In this document: positions 23,320 through 25,418 of the stretch, piece by piece
Numbering within the stretch: position 1 is the first letter of the stretch
Layout: every line of letters begins with the position of its first letter
Assembly: GCA_002344965.1 (NCBI GenBank)
Contig: DDUU01000054.1
Coordinates: forward strand, 1 to 25,418
Source of the DNA: Candidatus Tepidiaquacellales bacterium UBA2330
GTDB lineage: Bacteria; Bacteroidota; Ignavibacteria; Tepidaquicellales; Tepidaquicellaceae
Reading direction: 5' to 3'
DNA length: 25,418 nucleotides
Translations under genes and position numbers: made by a program
Notes under the pieces: model-generated
What the model saw: the letters and a program-made list of their open reading frames with translations, nothing else
Databases searched by the model: none
What the model was told of the DNA's origin: nothing

Positions 23320-23964
23320 ATGAAAGTGAATATTTTACTGCCGTTAATTTTTGCTGTGATGATAACTGTTTTTTTGACGGAAACCGTAAACTCACAGATC
23401 AAATCAACAGATATAAAGTCGCTTGTAAAATTAATGGAAGGTTCGTTCAGCAGTGAGGAGCAGTCAAAGAGCGACTCTGATTATTTTGATATCAGACTTC
23501 ATATGAAAAAGATATGGAAGGATATTGAAAAAGAAGATGAAGAATACTGGCTTTATGTAGAGCAGGCTTCCGCGCAGGCGCCGGATAAGCCGTACAGACA
23601 GAGAGTTTACAGAGTAACGAGAACATACGAAGGCAGATTTGAAAGCGCGGTATATACAATTTCCGATCCGATGAGATTTGCCGGCGCATGGAAACTTGAA
23701 GAGCCGCTGGCGGAACTATCTCCGGATTCACTTATGCTTCGTGACGGATGCACTGTAACACTGACTCTGATGGGTAAAGATCATTACGAAGGCGGCACGA
23801 CGGGTAAGGATTGTGCGAGCGAACTTCGCGGCGCGGAATACGCTACTTCCGAAGTTGAAATTTTCGCCGACAGGATAGTCAGCCGGGACAGAGGTTTTGA
23901 TAAGGACGGTAATCAGGTCTGGGGCGCGGAGAAGGGCGGGTACGTTTTTAAAAGAATAAAATAA
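23320..23964 (+). CDS. CpcT/CpeT-family protein, exported
   Basis: The 214-residue protein has a signal peptide (1-25) and then the CpcT/CpeT beta-barrel layout: SLVKLMEGSFSSEEQS near the start, EYWLYVEQASAQ-PDKPYRQRVYRV, SAVYTISDPMRFAGAW, and LRDGCTVTLT...YEGGTTGKDCAS with the two conserved cysteines. In cyanobacteria these proteins attach bilin chromophores to phycobiliproteins. There is no sign of phycobilisomes here and the protein is exported, so the role must differ; calycin-like ligand binding is plausible. It follows purE by 4 bp. Confidence 0.88.
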   Translation: MKVNILLPLIFAVMITVFLTETVNSQIKSTDIKSLVKLMEGSFSSEEQSKSDSDYFDIRLHMKKIWKDIEKEDEEYWLYVEQASAQAPDKPYRQRVYRVTRTYEGRFESAVYTISDPMRFAGAWKLEEPLAELSPDSLMLRDGCTVTLTLMGKDHYEGGTTGKDCASELRGAEYATSEVEIFADRIVSRDRGFDKDGNQVWGAEKGGYVFKRIK

Positions 23965-24062
23965 ATTAGAATTGCGAATTAGAAATTACGGTTGACGTTA
24001 ATTTCATATTTTCACAAACATTAACCCGAAATTCATTTTTTATAAGATAACAATATCCAATA
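23965..24062. other. Convergent spacer with TAATTC-type repeats
   Basis: The 98 bp between the convergent CpcT-like and lipoprotein genes start with AATTAGAATTGCGAATTAGAAATT, that is, repeated TAATTC-like steps read on the minus strand, similar to those at 88-115. No strong terminator hairpin is evident. Confidence 0.5.
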
Positions 24063-25262
24063 TCACAGATCTTTCGACCACAGCACCTTTCCTGAATGTT
24101 CATCTATGCATGTTGCTTTCAGCATAAAAATAAAAACAAGTTTATTATCGGAATAAGCTGTTCTCATAGTGCTGAGTTCGGGATCGCCTTTAGAGAAGAC
24201 GTCATCAAAAGCTGATTTGTCAAGAGCTTTGTCAGGATCTCTGTAGATATTATCGAGAACGGTTTCCCACTGAAGCGATGCTGATTCTGTACCGTTGATT
24301 TTAACTTTTGAGATAATGACTTTCGCCTGATCCGTAGCATCAGTCCGGCTTAATACAAATATGCATCCGTCCTTTGTTATGATCTCGCCTTTTGCAAAAT
24401 TATTTTCAGGATCATTTTTTCTTTTTAATCTTATCGGATCTTTCTTTTCCGCTGCATCTTTGTAAACACCGCCGGATAAATATTCATTCGGCATAAAGGC
24501 ATCGCAGGAGCTTTTGATTATTTCTCCGTTGAGAAAAGAAGGTTCATCAATTATTTTATTCTTAATATCAAAACGTTTTCTCGGATCGCCCGATAAATAA
24601 ACAGTATTGTTCCCGTCAAAATTTAATGATGATGTAAGTACACTTTCATCAAATTTAATATGCTCTAATGAAGATGCAGTTTTTTCGGCTTTCAATGATA
24701 CCGGATCTATAAAATACAAATAACCTGCATTATCAGATATCATCGGCATATTTTTTGAAATATCAAATCCGTAAAATTTTCTTATACTGTTCCATTCAGG
24801 TCTGCTCAGATTATTCTGAAGAAAGGGATTCGCTTCAGTGATCATTTTTTCCGACACGGTTACATCAAGCGTTACCGGGTCTCTGGCATGAAATCCAAGT
24901 TCAGGGTTTACGCTTTTATACCAAAGTTTTCCTTCAGTAAATCCGAGGAGTACACATTCATTATCCCTCATGTCTCCGAGCCCAATTCTTTTAATAACCT
25001 CTCCGGTATTAATATCATAACTCGTTAATCTGTATTCAGTCCAGCCGGTTATTTTTCTGATACCTCTGTCATTTGATTTTGAAGTCGCCTGAAAAATTTC
25101 TTCCCTGGTGATCAGCGCGAACCTGCCGTTGCTTTCTGAAATAACAGTTTCTTCCACATCATCGCAATTGTCGTTCATAACATTCTTTTTCATTGGATTA
25201 CATGATGAAAAAAGAAAAACAATTATTGAAGTTGAAACAAAATTAAACAATATTTTTTTCAT
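24063..25262 (-). CDS. Lipoprotein of unknown function, propeller-like
   Basis: The 399-residue protein has a lipoprotein signal (LFSSC, lipid Cys21). The body has repeated beta-strand units such as GRFALITREEIFQ, GKLWYKSVN, GYLYFIDPVSLKAEKT, GCIFVLSRTDATD and ...SGKVLWSKDL at the C-terminus. These resemble PQQ/WD-type propeller repeats without a clear family motif. It is probably an envelope-anchored protein. The next gene on the same strand ends 15 bp upstream. Function is unknown. Confidence 0.75.
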   Translation of the reverse strand: MKKILFNFVSTSIIVFLFSSCNPMKKNVMNDNCDDVEETVISESNGRFALITREEIFQATSKSNDRGIRKITGWTEYRLTSYDINTGEVIKRIGLGDMRDNECVLLGFTEGKLWYKSVNPELGFHARDPVTLDVTVSEKMITEANPFLQNNLSRPEWNSIRKFYGFDISKNMPMISDNAGYLYFIDPVSLKAEKTASSLEHIKFDESVLTSSLNFDGNNTVYLSGDPRKRFDIKNKIIDEPSFLNGEIIKSSCDAFMPNEYLSGGVYKDAAEKKDPIRLKRKNDPENNFAKGEIITKDGCIFVLSRTDATDQAKVIISKVKINGTESASLQWETVLDNIYRDPDKALDKSAFDDVFSKGDPELSTMRTAYSDNKLVFIFMLKATCIDEHSGKVLWSKDL

Positions 25263-25277
25263 GAATTTTTGATCAGG

Positions 25278-25418
25278 TTATTTTATGAGAAGCATACTTT
25301 TAGTCTCTGATAACACAGAATTAACATTTCCTTCAGATGTAAAAACCAAGCGGTAGAAATAAACTCCGCCTGCAAAATTACTTCCATCAAAAGAAACTGA
25401 ATAGCTGCCTGAATTTTG
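25278..25418 (-). CDS. C-terminal end of a type IX-secreted protein (partial)
   Basis: Forty-six codons before the TAA at 25278-25280 read GSYSVSFDGSNFAGGVYFYRL... and end ETKSMLLIK. This matches the last part of the type IX sorting domain seen in the two complete secreted proteins (AGSYSVKFDAGGLPSGIYFYRL...KKMMVLK). The gene runs out of the window at its 5' side, so its main domain cannot be seen. Confidence 0.88.
   Translation of the reverse strand, partial: QNSGSYSVSFDGSNFAGGVYFYRLVFTSEGNVNSVLSETKSMLLIK

Noticed and set aside
1..25418. CRISPR arrays, toxin-antitoxin pairs, phage genes, rRNA
   Set aside because: No spaced direct repeats, cas-like motifs, antitoxin-sized coupled pairs, structural phage proteins or rRNA signatures were seen.

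Overview
The window looks like chromosomal sequence from an AT-rich member of the Bacteroidota/Chlorobiota group, most likely Ignavibacteria-like (inference). The support is three proteins with type IX secretion C-terminal sorting domains carrying the NYPNPFNP-type motif or its tail, many short secreted or lipoprotein genes, and Shine-Dalgarno sites such as AGGAGG and GGAGG, which true Bacteroidetes usually lack. No plasmid or phage backbone genes are visible.

Layout. 111-4209 (minus) is a run of small soluble enzymes: TPR protein, VOC protein, DUF899 thioredoxin-like protein, DinB-like protein, PAP2/sphingomyelin-synthase-like phosphatase, RidA-like protein and 3-hydroxyanthranilate dioxygenase, with two ATGA overlaps. 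4384-7400 (plus) is a tight set: an aldo/keto reductase with a large helical insertion, a membrane-anchored protein resembling a degenerate divergent polysaccharide deacetylase, and the tRNA adenosine deaminase tadA. 7500-8863 is an IS110-family element of IS1111 type with 14-bp inverted repeats, a one-base frameshift in its transposase and a 259-bp right end that should hold its guide (bridge/seek) RNA. Between it and rsmA lies about 430 bp with a terminator-like hairpin, a long stem and a row of three more hairpins. 9298-12704 (minus) holds rsmA (ksgA) and a penicillin-acylase-family Ntn hydrolase.

12705-13374 is non-coding and mosaic: an attC-like palindrome followed by a 32-codon relic of a metallo-beta-lactamase-fold gene. 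Next come two type IX-secreted proteins (13375-16981), then the intact paralogue of the relic (17139-18101) coupled to a beta-barrel-like exported protein. The relic and intact copy bracket the secreted genes, which suggests duplication or insertion. The secreted metalloprotease-like protein has a 10-base homopolymer in its signal peptide and an altered HExxH motif. 18878-19080 is a compound palindromic repeat, followed by tRNA-Pro(CGG).

19386-23964 (plus) is a probable operon: UshA-type 5'-nucleotidase, YggX-like protein, membrane SpoIIE-type phosphatase, purE and a CpcT/CpeT-family protein. The window closes with a minus-strand lipoprotein and the C-terminal end of another type IX-secreted protein. 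No single unmistakably new system is present. The strongest leads are the IS1111 element with its structured surroundings, the possible phase-variable secreted protein, the relic-flanked secretion island and the split aldo/keto reductase.
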